Shown piece by piece: positions 9,029-17,002 of a DNA stretch of 64,000 bases. The stretch spans positions 2,976,001 to 3,040,000 of the forward strand of contig NZ_CP011319.1 of assembly GCF_001865675.1 (NCBI RefSeq), read 5' to 3'. Under the pieces are notes generated by a model. The model did not search any database. It was given only the letters and a program-made list of their open reading frames with translations, and was not told the DNA's origin. Every line of letters begins with the position of its first letter. The first letter of the stretch is position 1. Both the position numbers and the translations under genes were made by a program. This DNA comes from Janthinobacterium sp. 1_2014MBL_MicDiv. Lineage in GTDB: Bacteria > Pseudomonadota > Gammaproteobacteria > Burkholderiales > Burkholderiaceae_D.

Positions 9029-10654
9029 ATGCCAGAATATAGCGACTTATCTGTCCTGATCGTCGACCCGAACCCCAGCATGCGGGGCAATCTGCACAAT
9101 ATGCTGAACCAGGCCGCCATCACCAAGGTGGAATACGCCGTCAATTCCGGCACGGCCATCCGCCTGCTGACGAAGAAACCGTTCGACATCATCCTGTGCG
9201 AATACGATCTTGGTAGTGGCACGGACGGCCAGGACGGCCAGCAGTTGCTGGAAGACTTGCGTCACCATAAGCTGATCGGCCTGTGGACCATCTTCATCAT
9301 GCTGACCTCCGAAGCCATCCACAGCAAGGTGATCAGCGCGGCCGAGCTGACGCCGTCCGATTACATATTAAAGCCGTTTACCGTCGACGTATTGAGCGGA
9401 CGCATCGAGCGCGCCATCGAACGGCGCGCCATCTTCCTGCCCGTCTACCAGCAGATCGACAAGGGCGATTTGCGCGAAGCCGTGAAAACCTGCCGCGCGG
9501 CCGAACTGCAGCACCCGCGTCTGGCGGCCGATTTCGCCCGCCTGCGCGCCGAGCTGCACATCACCCTGGGTGAATGGAAGGAGGCGGAACAGATCTACGC
9601 CGACATGCTGGCCACCCGGCCCATGGCCTGGGCCCACCTGGGACTGGCGCGCGCGCTGTTCGAGCAGCAGCGCCACGAGGATGCGCAGGATGCGCTGCTG
9701 GAACTGGTGGAAGTCAATCCCCGCTACATGGCCGCCTACGACCTGCTGGCGAAGAACCACGAAGCCATGGGCCAGCAGCTGCAGGCGAAGAAAATCCTCG
9801 AAGACGCCGTGGCCATATCGCCGCACATGGTGCGCCGGCTGCGCCACCTGGGCGGCATTGCATTCGACACGGGCGACATCGGCGCGGCCGAGCGGGCCTA
9901 CAAGCAGGTCGTCACCAAGGCGAAGTATTCGGAATTCCGCGACCCGGAAGACCACGTCAACCTGGTGAAAACGCTGGTGAAGAAAGGCGACGCACCGCAG
10001 GCGAGCGGCGTGCTGCGCGACATGGAGCGCTCGCTGCGCGGCGGCGCCAACGTGGAAGCGTGCCGCGCCATCTCGGCCGCCATGCTGCATGAACTGTCGG
10101 GCAACGACATCGCCGCCGCCAGCGAGCTGCAGCTGGCCGCCGCCGCCCTCGACGGCGCGCGCGGCCTGTCGACGCAGCTGAAGGTGGGCCTGGTGCAGAG
10201 CTGCCTGAAGAACAACCTGGAACAGGCCGCGTCCGACGTCATGATGAAACTCGTCAACGAAGCCGACAGCGAAGTGACGATGGAAGCAGCCGTGGACGTG
10301 TTTGAAAAAGCGGGACGCCATGACCTGGCGCAAGGCATGGGTCAGCAGATCACGAACCAGGTGCAGGAACTGATGCAGGACGCGGCCAGCAAGTCGGAAA
10401 GCGGGGAACTCAAGGGCGCCGTCTTCGTGCTGCGCCAGGCCCTGCGCAAGACGCCGGGCAACCTGCCCGTGCTGTTCGCCTCCGTCGACGCCATTTTGCG
10501 CCAGCTCAACATGCTGGGTTGGGAAGCGCCGCTGGCCGAACAGGCGCAGCACCAGATGCAGGTGATCCGCAAGATCGATCCCAAGCATCCGAAGCTGGAG
10601 TCGCTCAAGCAGCAATATGCGGCCACGCAGCATAAATACGGTATCGCTACCTGA
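9029..10654 (+). CDS. response-regulator receiver protein with TPR repeats
   Basis: Residues 6-125 form a CheY-like receiver: IVDPNPSMR, phosphoacceptor Asp60 in CEYDLG, Thr93 in MLTSEA and Lys115 in LKPF. Residues of about 150-400 are helical tetratricopeptide-like repeats (for example WAHLGLARALFEQQRHEDAQDALLEL). The rest is alpha-helical with no DNA-binding or enzymatic output domain. It probably acts through protein contacts. Only one acidic residue is obvious in the first metal-binding strand (VDPN rather than DD). The ATG at 9029 is preceded by GAGAGCTGA about 10 bases upstream. No histidine kinase is nearby, so its partner is unknown. It is divergent from a diguanylate cyclase gene. 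Confidence 0.9.
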   Translation: MPEYSDLSVLIVDPNPSMRGNLHNMLNQAAITKVEYAVNSGTAIRLLTKKPFDIILCEYDLGSGTDGQDGQQLLEDLRHHKLIGLWTIFIMLTSEAIHSKVISAAELTPSDYILKPFTVDVLSGRIERAIERRAIFLPVYQQIDKGDLREAVKTCRAAELQHPRLAADFARLRAELHITLGEWKEAEQIYADMLATRPMAWAHLGLARALFEQQRHEDAQDALLELVEVNPRYMAAYDLLAKNHEAMGQQLQAKKILEDAVAISPHMVRRLRHLGGIAFDTGDIGAAERAYKQVVTKAKYSEFRDPEDHVNLVKTLVKKGDAPQASGVLRDMERSLRGGANVEACRAISAAMLHELSGNDIAAASELQLAAAALDGARGLSTQLKVGLVQSCLKNNLEQAASDVMMKLVNEADSEVTMEAAVDVFEKAGRHDLAQGMGQQITNQVQELMQDAASKSESGELKGAVFVLRQALRKTPGNLPVLFASVDAILRQLNMLGWEAPLAEQAQHQMQVIRKIDPKHPKLESLKQQYAATQHKYGIAT

Positions 10655-10737
10655 ACCTGTCGCAAGCCCGTGACTGCCGGGAGTATTGGACGCAAGCAGA
10701 AGTGCTTGCTCCCCAGACCGCTGCCAGCGAATTTTTC

Positions 10738-10763
10738 TACAACATATTGCACAATATATTGTA
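10738..10763. promoter_or_regulatory. candidate MarR operator upstream of the S41 peptidase gene
   Basis: TACAACATATTG and CAATATATTGTA form an inverted repeat with 11 of 12 positions matched around a 2-base CA spacer. It lies 33 bases before the peptidase start, in an otherwise GC-rich context. MarR proteins bind AT-rich palindromes of about this size, and a MarR gene ends the same operon. Autoregulation is inferred. Confidence 0.65.
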
Positions 10764-10795
10764 TGCTCGAGTTTCACCGAGGGGGTAACATCAGA

Positions 10796-12127
10796 ATGCG
10801 CCATCACCTGTTTCTGCTTCAAACGCTGTCGGCACTGTCCATCATGTGCGCATCGAGCGCTTTTGCCGGGGCGCCGGGCATCTCACAGAACGAGAAAGGC
10901 GCAATCATCGCCTCCCTCGATAGCACCCTGAATGCAAACTACGCATTTCCGGACATCGCACGAAAAATTAGGCCGGTGCTTCAGGAACATCTGAAAAAGG
11001 GAGCTTATGACTCGGCGACCACGAAGGCGGAGTTTGCGAGCAAGCTGACCGACGATCTCATCAAAGTCAGCGGCGACCTGCATTTCCTGGTGGCGACTGA
11101 CCCGGAATGGATCGCGGAATTCAAGGCAAAGGCCAACCCGGCGCTCAAGGCCAAGATACGACAAGAAGAATCGAGCAGGCTGGAGGAGACCAATTTCGGT
11201 TTCGACGAGGTCTCTCGCCTGAAGGGAAATATCGGTTATCTACGATTCAGCTATTTTGCCGATCCGGAACTCGCCTATGATACGGCGGCATCCGTCATGC
11301 GCTTCCTGGGCAATACGGATGCCGTTATCATCGATTTGCGCTATAACAATGGCGGACATCTGGAAATGGCGCAGTTTCTAGCGAGTTATTTCTTCTCCAG
11401 CGAGAAAGACCAGCTACTCTTCGACTACTATTACAACGAGGACGGCAAGCGTATCCAGCGCGGACAATGGGTACTGCCAGGCTTGCCAGGCAAGCGCATG
11501 GTGGACAAGCCCGTCTATATCCTCACCGGCTCCACGTCGTTTTCCTCCGCAGAATGGTTTTCCTATGCGATGAAGAAGCTTGGGCGAGCCACCCTGATCG
11601 GGGAGCGGACCGCCGGTGGCGCGCATCCGGTGGCACGCAAGCCGCTCAACGATGATTTTTTCGTGCAAGTGCCGATCGGCCAGATCCAGGATCCCGTTGA
11701 CCATGGCGACTTCGAAGGCGTCGGCGTGCAACCCGATATCCCAAGCCCCTCCATTCGCGCGCTGCCTCTGGCACACAAGCTGGCGCTTGAAAATCTGGCG
11801 AAGACCGATGACGCCAGACGAACCGAATTTGCCTGGCTGCTCCCCAGCCTGACGGCAGCGATCGAGCGCCCGCACATCGATGCCGCGATGTTGACGAGAG
11901 CGGCCGGAAAATATGAAGGCCGCCAGATCATCCTGGACAATGGCATTCTTTACTATATCTGGCGCGATCGGTTTCGGGTCGCGCTTGAGCCGATAGGTCC
12001 CGACCTGCTCGCGGTAGAAGGCGTGTCGGATTTTCGATACCGCTTGAATACTTTGGATGGAAAAGTGACGGCGCTGGAACGCGTGAATAAGGACGGCAGC
12101 ATCCAGAGGTACCAGCGCCTTGACTAA
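10796..12127 (+). CDS. exported S41-family serine peptidase (IRBP/tail-protease type)
   Basis: The product is 443 residues with a signal peptide (HHLFLLQTLSALSIMCASSAFA). An N-terminal helical domain resembles the interphotoreceptor-retinoid-binding-protein-like S41 group (IIASLDSTLNANYAFPDIARKI). The protease core has NIGYLRFSYFADP, VIIDLRYNNGGH, the serine-bearing LTGSTSFSSAEWF and the lysine region AMKKLGRATLIGERTAGGA. The C-terminal 90 residues look like a small beta-rich appendage. I set the start at ATG 10796, where GAGGGGG lies about 10 bases upstream and the signal peptide begins. Its last 8 bases overlap the MarR gene. It probably cleaves envelope peptides; the substrate is unknown. 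Confidence 0.88.
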   Translation: MRHHLFLLQTLSALSIMCASSAFAGAPGISQNEKGAIIASLDSTLNANYAFPDIARKIRPVLQEHLKKGAYDSATTKAEFASKLTDDLIKVSGDLHFLVATDPEWIAEFKAKANPALKAKIRQEESSRLEETNFGFDEVSRLKGNIGYLRFSYFADPELAYDTAASVMRFLGNTDAVIIDLRYNNGGHLEMAQFLASYFFSSEKDQLLFDYYYNEDGKRIQRGQWVLPGLPGKRMVDKPVYILTGSTSFSSAEWFSYAMKKLGRATLIGERTAGGAHPVARKPLNDDFFVQVPIGQIQDPVDHGDFEGVGVQPDIPSPSIRALPLAHKLALENLAKTDDARRTEFAWLLPSLTAAIERPHIDAAMLTRAAGKYEGRQIILDNGILYYIWRDRFRVALEPIGPDLLAVEGVSDFRYRLNTLDGKVTALERVNKDGSIQRYQRLD

Positions 12128-12605
12128 GGAAACGCATTCCCCGGCCGCGATCGATGACGCCGTGTTTCTCGGCCGCGCTGTCGAACGGCTGAGCGTCCTC
12201 ATCGCCGAACAATCCAAGCTTGTCTTCGATACGATGGGGATCGTCATCCCCGTTCGTTCATGTTCGCTGATGACTGTTCTTGCAACGCTAGGCGCGGCAT
12301 CAGCGTCGGATCTGGCGCGCGAACTCGGACATTCGCACCAGTTGGTCATGCAAAAGATACCAAAGCTGCTCCGTCTGGGCCTCATACAGTATCGGAACGA
12401 TGACAATGATGCGCGGCGGCGGCTATTTATGCCCACGGATGAAGGCTTGTCGCAGCTTGCGAAATTCGAGCAGTGCACGGTGCTGATTCGGGAAGCCTAT
12501 GCCGGCTTGTTTGCCGAGGTGGGGGACGTCAGGCAATACGTGGACCGGGCCACCGATGCGCTCAACGGGAAGCCGCTGCACAAGCGCATAAAATCCCAGG
12601 CCTGA
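12120..12605 (+). CDS. MarR-family winged-helix regulator
   Basis: The 161-residue protein has the MarR winged-helix core: a helical N-terminus, SLMTVLATLGAASASDLARELGHSHQLVMQKIPKL as recognition region, then the beta-wing QYRNDDNDARRRLFMPTDEG. A likely ligand pocket lies between the N-terminal and C-terminal helices. The start is TTG at 12120, overlapping the upstream peptidase gene by 8 bases, with AGAGGT about 9-13 bases before, so translation is probably coupled. It is the natural candidate to bind the inverted repeat at 10738-10763 and control its own operon. No ligand can be named. Confidence 0.85.
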   Translation: MTKETHSPAAIDDAVFLGRAVERLSVLIAEQSKLVFDTMGIVIPVRSCSLMTVLATLGAASASDLARELGHSHQLVMQKIPKLLRLGLIQYRNDDNDARRRLFMPTDEGLSQLAKFEQCTVLIREAYAGLFAEVGDVRQYVDRATDALNGKPLHKRIKSQA

Positions 12606-12727
12606 CGGGGCGACGCTGGCCACTTGGGACCCATACTGGCGCCTGGCCGTCCAACGCCTTGAATTCTTCCCTATACCGCTTCCCACCCATGATCTTCTGA
12701 GCCTCGATTGTGGCTCAAAAGTGTCGA

Positions 12728-12878
12728 CAGGACCTGTTGCGGTATCGGGCCGGCGCAGGGCGATGATCATCGGCGCGCAGGTATTCGACCACCGCCACGA
12801 GCAGCTTTTGCTGACTGCCGAAGTAGCGACAGGCGGTGATGTTTTAGCCGCCTGCCTCGGCCACGAGGGCACCGTGCC
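12728..12878 (-). pseudogene. decayed fragment of a TetR-type regulator gene
   Basis: Read on the minus strand this encodes ALVAEAGG, a stop (TAA at 12844-12846), then NITACRYFGSQQKLLVAVVEYL. The intact TetR at 13514-14149 has AIVAEAGG SKATAYRYFGSKQELLVAVVEYL. The match continues at DNA level to about 12728 with a frame change after the RADD codons. By eye more than 80% of bases agree. No start, N-terminal helix or ligand domain remains, so it is a remnant of a second related regulator or of a partial duplication. Confidence 0.8.
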
Positions 12879-12888
12879 CCTCATAGAT

Positions 12889-13278
12889 TTAACCTGGAAA
12901 CTCCCCTTGCGTATAGCTTTTCCAAAGATTATTAATAAATTCAACATCAAGCTTATTCTTGAATGCCAGGGCGATCAGGCCCATATCGTCCGATACGCAT
13001 GCAGCAAGATCAGCATTTTCAGTTATTCGATAAACCTTCTTGTACGCCGCCTCTCTGACCTCCCTGACCGAGCCATCTTCAGGCGGGCAAGATGAAGTTA
13101 CAGTTTCATGGCTAACACTCCATGCCTTATCAAACTCAAAAGAATCCCTGGCGTCTAATTTTTCATCCCAGTCGGTGGCTTTCTTGAAAATAGGCTCAAG
13201 TAGCATATCGTCATTGATTTTGGTAACAATCTCACTGGTGGCTGCTATCGCGCTATTATCGACACTCACTTGTTTCAT
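12889..13278 (-). CDS. uncharacterised 129-residue cytosolic protein, AT-rich
   Basis: The product begins KQVSVDNSAIAATSEIVTKI and ends NNLWKSYTQGEFPG, with no signal peptide or membrane span. I do not recognise the family. The middle carries CPPEDGS and the end has YRITENADLAACVSDDMGLIALAF, a helix-rich pattern. The start is ATG 13278 with GGGGAA about six bases upstream; the open frame extends to 13371 but without support. The gene is visibly richer in A and T than the genes around it, and it lies between a TetR remnant and another possible gene scrap, suggesting acquisition by transfer. An immunity-type or orphan role is possible but unsupported. Confidence 0.65.
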   Translation of the reverse strand: MKQVSVDNSAIAATSEIVTKINDDMLLEPIFKKATDWDEKLDARDSFEFDKAWSVSHETVTSSCPPEDGSVREVREAAYKKVYRITENADLAACVSDDMGLIALAFKNKLDVEFINNLWKSYTQGEFPG

Positions 13279-13324
13279 CACTTTTCCCCATCCTTCATCC
13301 AATCTCCATGCGGTGATTGTACTG

Positions 13325-13441
13325 GTGAATCCGCCACCGGTAGTGCAGGCACTGCTGGAGCATGGCGTCATGCATGACCAGGGCTTCGAGGCTATCGACG
13401 GCCGCCTGTGGAACCTGGCCTGGACGGCGCCGCAAGCCTGA
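13325..13441 (+). pseudogene. possible 3' scrap of a lost gene
   Basis: A GC-rich in-frame stretch reads NPPPVVQALLEHGVMHDQGFEAI, then DGRLWNLAWTAPQA and stop. Its composition and residue use look like the carboxyl end of a real protein, unlike the AT-rich gene beside it. There is no plausible start. I cannot name the family. It supports the view that 12.6-13.5 kb is a zone of gene decay. Confidence 0.3.
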
Positions 13442-13513
13442 TGCGCTGAGCTGGCGCCAGCAACGTTGTCGGATGACGGCCCTGCGAGGGCTGATCCGGC
13501 CCGCGTCCCTCGC

Positions 13514-14149
13514 TTACTTGCGCGCCACCCGCGCCACCACCAGCTCGATCAGCTCCGCGATCAGGGGACGGAAGGTGGCCGCGTCGCCGCCCTGCCCCAG
13601 CATCACGGTGCGCGTCGTCAGATGGGAGAAAACGGCGTCAAACAGGATTTGCGGCAGGTTGGAAAACGAGGCATCGGGGGCGATGCGGCCTTGCGCGCGC
13701 TGCTGTTCCAGCAGGCGCAAAATCAGCGCGTGCCACACTTGCGGGCCGTGCTCGTACCAGGTGAGGCCGACGGCCGGCACGGCGGCCGCGCCCGTGACGA
13801 CGAGGCGGTAGAAATCCGCGTGGCGGGGGCTGGTGACGACGGCCACCAGTTCATCGAGGATCAGCTGCAAGCCCTGCTCCAGGCCCGCCTGCGCCGTATC
13901 GAGCTGGCGCAGCGCGATGATGAAGTCGGCGCACAGGTACTCGACTACCGCCACCAGCAGCTCCTGCTTGCTGCCGAAGTAGCGGTAGGCGGTGGCTTTC
14001 GAGCCGCCCGCCTCGGCCACGATGGCGTCCATGCTGACGCCATCGTAGCCCGAGGCGAGAAAAAGGTCCGCCGCCGCCACCAGCAGCTTGCGCCGCCGCT
14101 CCTCGCTTCGAGTACTGGGGGAAGCCGGAACGGTGCGCAACTGGGGCAT
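13514..14149 (-). CDS. TetR/AcrR-family repressor, probably of gcd
   Basis: The 211-residue protein has an N-terminal TetR helix-turn-helix (RRRKLLVAAADLFLASGYDGVSMDAIVAEAGGSKATAYRYFGSKQELL, about residues 18-62). A helical ligand and dimer domain with a TetR_C-like end (RPLIAELIELVVARVARK) follows. I start it at ATG 14149; the frame runs upstream into gcd but homologues begin near this point. Only 11 bases separate it from the gcd stop, so the two are co-transcribed. The near-palindrome at 16670-16692 in front of gcd is the obvious binding site. The ligand is unknown. Confidence 0.9.
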   Translation of the reverse strand: MPQLRTVPASPSTRSEERRRKLLVAAADLFLASGYDGVSMDAIVAEAGGSKATAYRYFGSKQELLVAVVEYLCADFIIALRQLDTAQAGLEQGLQLILDELVAVVTSPRHADFYRLVVTGAAAVPAVGLTWYEHGPQVWHALILRLLEQQRAQGRIAPDASFSNLPQILFDAVFSHLTTRTVMLGQGGDAATFRPLIAELIELVVARVARK

Positions 14150-14160
14150 GAAGCAAACTC

Positions 14161-16599
14161 TTACTGTGTCTTGGGAAGCGCGTATGCTATCACGTAATCC
14201 CCCCGGTCCGGGCTCTGGCGGGCGCCGCCGGCCACCACCACGACATACTGGCGCCCCGACTTGGGCGACACATACGTCATCGGCGTGCCTTGCGAGCCGA
14301 CCGGCATGCGCGCCTTCCACACTTCATGGCCGGTGGCGATATCCATGGCGCGCAGGTAGTAATCCTGCGTGCCCGCATAAAACACGAGGCCGGACGCCGT
14401 GCTGACGCCGCCGCCCAGGGTCGGCATGCCCAGCGGGACAGGCAGCCGCGCGCGCACGCCGTTGATGACGGCGTCCTGCACGGTGCCGGCCGGGCGCTCC
14501 CACACCTTGGTGCGCGTCTTGAGATCGATGGCGGCGAACACGCCCCACGGCGGGCTTTGGCAGGGAATGCCCAGCGGCGAGTTGAAGGCCTTGTGGTCGA
14601 TGACGAATGGCGTGCCATCCATCGGATAGGTGCTGCCCACGCCATGGCCCGACGTCAGCTTGGCCACGTCCACCGTCTCGCGCGGCACCAGCTTGACCAC
14701 CTGCGGCATGCGGATATCGTTGACGAACATATAGCCGTTGCTTTCGTCGACGGCCGCGCCGCCCCAGTTGAAGCCGCCGTAGTAGCCAGGGTAGATCAAG
14801 GTCTCTTTCGTGCTGGGCGCCGTGAACTCGCCCTGGTAATTGAGCTTGCGGAAGCTGATGCGGCAGGCCAGCTGGTCGAAGAAGGTGGCGCCCCACATGT
14901 CGCGCTCCGTCAGCGTATCCGCGCCGAGGGCCGGCATGCCGGTCGAATACGGCTGCGTTTTCGACACCCAGTCGCCGGCCGCGTGCTCCTGCGGCACGGC
15001 TTTTTCGATGACTTCGGCAATCGGCTTGCCGGTGCGGCGGTCCAGCATGAAGATCTGGCCGCGCTTGGTCAGCTGCACCAGCGCCGGGATCTTGCCGCCC
15101 TTGCCGTCCGGGACGTCGTACAGGGCCGGCTGCGCGGCCACGTCGTAATCCCAGATATCGTGGTGAACGGTCTGGTAGGTCCAGCGTTCGCGGCCCGTGG
15201 CCATGTCGAGGGCGACGATGGCCGATGCGTATTTTTCCGTCAGCGGCGGACGCTTGCCACCCCAGAAGTCCGGCTGCTCATTGCCCGTCGGCAGGTAGAC
15301 CAGGCCCAGTTCGTCGTCGAACGCGGGCGTGGACCACATGTTCGGCGTGCTGCGCGTGTAGGTCTGCCCTTCCGGCGGCAGCCTGGTGATGGCAGGATTG
15401 CCCAGGTCCCAGGCCCACACCAGTTCGCCCGTGTCGGCACTGTAGGCGCGCACGACGCCGGACGGCTCGTCGGTCGAGCGACCGTCGAACACCCAGCCGC
15501 CGAGGATGATCAGGTTGCGCGCGATGGTCGGCGCCGACGTGTAGGCGTAGTACGGCACGTTCATCTTCACCTTGCCCAGGCCGACGGTCAGGTCCACCGC
15601 CCCCTTGTCGCCGAAGCCTGCGCACTGCTTGCCCGTCTGCGCGTCGATCGCGATCAGGCGCGCATCCATGGTCACTTGCACGATGCGTTTGGCGCACGCG
15701 CCCGCATCAGGCGCGCTGGCCGCCTGCATGCCCTCAAAACGGAACGGCTTTGCCACCTTGGCCGGCTCGTAATAAGCCACGCCGCGGCAGCGGTTCCACG
15801 TCTTGGTGTTGGCCGGTTTCGGGTCGAAGGTCCAGCGCTCCTTGCCCGTGTCGGCGTCCAGCGCGATGACCTTGCTCGTCGGCGTGCACGTATAGACGGT
15901 GTCGCCGATCTGCAGCGGCGTATTCTGCGACTCGGACGCGCCCTCGGCCAGCTCGCCCGTGCGGTAGCGCCATGCCACTTCCAATTGACCGACGTTGGCC
16001 TTGTCAATCTGCGTGTATGGCGCGAAGCGCGTGCCTTTCGGCCCATAGCCATAATGCGCCCAGTTGGCGCTGCCGTCATTGACGGCCGTCACGGCATCCT
16101 GCTGCAGCTGCACCGCGGCTTCCAGTACGCCATGCGGCTTGAACATGGCAGCGAAACCGGCGACCAGCAGCACGGCAAACAGGGCCGCGAAGCCGCGCGA
16201 CTGTCCCGATTGTCCCTGCTGCGGCGCGCTGCCCGCCAGCCACGGATGCACGAGGGCGGCAAGCAGGCCGATGACGAGGAACGGCGCCAGGCGTGGCACC
16301 ATGGGCCAGAAGGCAAAGCCGATCTCCCATACGGCCCAGATCAGGGTGGCGATGAGCAGCACGGCGACGATGGCGCTGGCCAGCCGTTTGCGGCGCAGAT
16401 ACAGCACGCCGGCGAGAATCAGGCCGAGACCGGCCAGCAGGTAGTACCAGGAACCGCCGAGGGTAATCAGTTCGATGCCGCCCGCCGCCAGGGCCAGGCC
16501 GGAAAAGCCGAGAAAAACGCCAAAAACCGTGAGGGCAAGCCGCTTGCCCCTGAAGACAGCCGGGATCGCCGGCGCTCCCTTATTTACTGAAGTGTCCAT
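14161..16599 (-). CDS. gcd: membrane-bound PQQ-dependent glucose dehydrogenase
   Basis: The enzyme oxidises periplasmic glucose (or another aldose) to the lactone and passes electrons to ubiquinone. Residues 1-150 hold about five membrane helices (LALTVFGVFLGFSGLALAAGG onward). Residues 170-812 form the eight-bladed PQQ propeller, with NWAHYGYGPKGTRFAPYTQI, repeated W-docking motifs such as GKERWTF and GRERWTYQTVHHDIWDYD, and the C-terminal PVGSQGTPMTYVSPKSGRQYVVVVAGG. The length of 812 is typical. It needs PQQ, but no pqq genes are in the window. The start ATG 16599 has its only good ribosome site (GGGGAGG) 15 bases away, better placed for a short upstream frame. A TetR gene follows immediately. 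Confidence 0.95.
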   Translation of the reverse strand: MDTSVNKGAPAIPAVFRGKRLALTVFGVFLGFSGLALAAGGIELITLGGSWYYLLAGLGLILAGVLYLRRKRLASAIVAVLLIATLIWAVWEIGFAFWPMVPRLAPFLVIGLLAALVHPWLAGSAPQQGQSGQSRGFAALFAVLLVAGFAAMFKPHGVLEAAVQLQQDAVTAVNDGSANWAHYGYGPKGTRFAPYTQIDKANVGQLEVAWRYRTGELAEGASESQNTPLQIGDTVYTCTPTSKVIALDADTGKERWTFDPKPANTKTWNRCRGVAYYEPAKVAKPFRFEGMQAASAPDAGACAKRIVQVTMDARLIAIDAQTGKQCAGFGDKGAVDLTVGLGKVKMNVPYYAYTSAPTIARNLIILGGWVFDGRSTDEPSGVVRAYSADTGELVWAWDLGNPAITRLPPEGQTYTRSTPNMWSTPAFDDELGLVYLPTGNEQPDFWGGKRPPLTEKYASAIVALDMATGRERWTYQTVHHDIWDYDVAAQPALYDVPDGKGGKIPALVQLTKRGQIFMLDRRTGKPIAEVIEKAVPQEHAAGDWVSKTQPYSTGMPALGADTLTERDMWGATFFDQLACRISFRKLNYQGEFTAPSTKETLIYPGYYGGFNWGGAAVDESNGYMFVNDIRMPQVVKLVPRETVDVAKLTSGHGVGSTYPMDGTPFVIDHKAFNSPLGIPCQSPPWGVFAAIDLKTRTKVWERPAGTVQDAVINGVRARLPVPLGMPTLGGGVSTASGLVFYAGTQDYYLRAMDIATGHEVWKARMPVGSQGTPMTYVSPKSGRQYVVVVAGGARQSPDRGDYVIAYALPKTQ

Positions 16600-16610
16600 T
16601 TTTTATCCAT
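16584..16610 (-). CDS. possible 8-codon leader frame overlapping the gcd start
   Basis: ATG at 16610 opens MDKKWTLQ and ends with TAA at 16584, in a frame different from gcd and overlapping its first codons. GGGGAGG lies four to five bases before this ATG, an ideal spacing, but 15 bases before the gcd ATG. Translation of gcd may therefore depend on reinitiation or coupling. This is inference only. Confidence 0.35.
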   Translation of the reverse strand: MDKKWTLQ

Positions 16611-16669
16611 GACGCCTCCCCTGCCCAGGCCAACACGCCGGGGATGGCTGATTTTTTAAAGCTACGTAG

Positions 16670-16692
16670 TGAAACTGTACGGTACGGTTTCA
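16670..16692. promoter_or_regulatory. candidate TetR operator upstream of gcd
   Basis: TGAAAC at one end and GTTTCA at the other enclose TGTACGGTACG. The 23-bp site is a palindrome except for one mismatched pair and its centre base. It lies 71 bases before gcd. The GTAC-N-GTAC core is common among TetR operators. Binding by the co-transcribed TetR at 13514-14149 is inferred. Confidence 0.7.
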
Positions 16693-16776
16693 TTTTATGC
16701 CGATTTTTGACGCAAGGAAAGAAAAATTGATGCGGATGCTTGATTTTTGGCGCGGATGGAGGATGGACAGGGTGCT

Positions 16777-16860
16777 CGGATTACGCGCTTGCGCGCGAAT
16801 CCGGTCTACCGGACCGCCCGCTAGACGTCGGTTGGATTAGCGCAAGGCGCGTAATCCAAC
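16777..16860. repeat. dispersed palindromic repeat, locus A (two hairpins)
   Basis: Two hairpin units lie at 16777-16803 (CGGATTACGCGC ... GCGCGAATCCG) and 16831-16860 (TTGGATTAGCGC ... GCGCGTAATCCAA). The same motif recurs at 24435-24504 and 51906-52072. This is a REP-like intergenic family. The locus lies between the 3' end of the alcohol dehydrogenase gene and the gcd promoter. Confidence 0.7.
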
Positions 16861-16933
16861 GCGCGCAGACAGTAGACGGTTGTGCTTTTAAAGCTTACCG
16901 GTTGAAGCGCCCGAAAAATGCCCAGGACCAGGC

Positions 16934-16981
16934 GCCGCGGCGAAGACAGTACGAAGAGTACGGCGAGACGCGGCAACAACG
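16934..16981. repeat. GTAC/CTTCG-type hairpin repeat, copy 1
   Basis: GCGCCGCGGCGAAGACAGT, then ACGAAGAGTACGGCGAGACG and CGGC form a loose hairpin (GCCGCG against CGCGGC). The core GACAGTACGAAGAGTAC is repeated in the opposite orientation at 56603-56650. It is probably a dispersed element of this genome. Confidence 0.55.
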
Positions 16982-17002
16982 CCCTGGGCTTTTTCTCGGC
17001 TG

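Noticed and set aside
14290..16590. 766-residue frame antisense to gcd
   Set aside because: Shadow of gcd; the opposite strand holds clear PQQ-propeller motifs.
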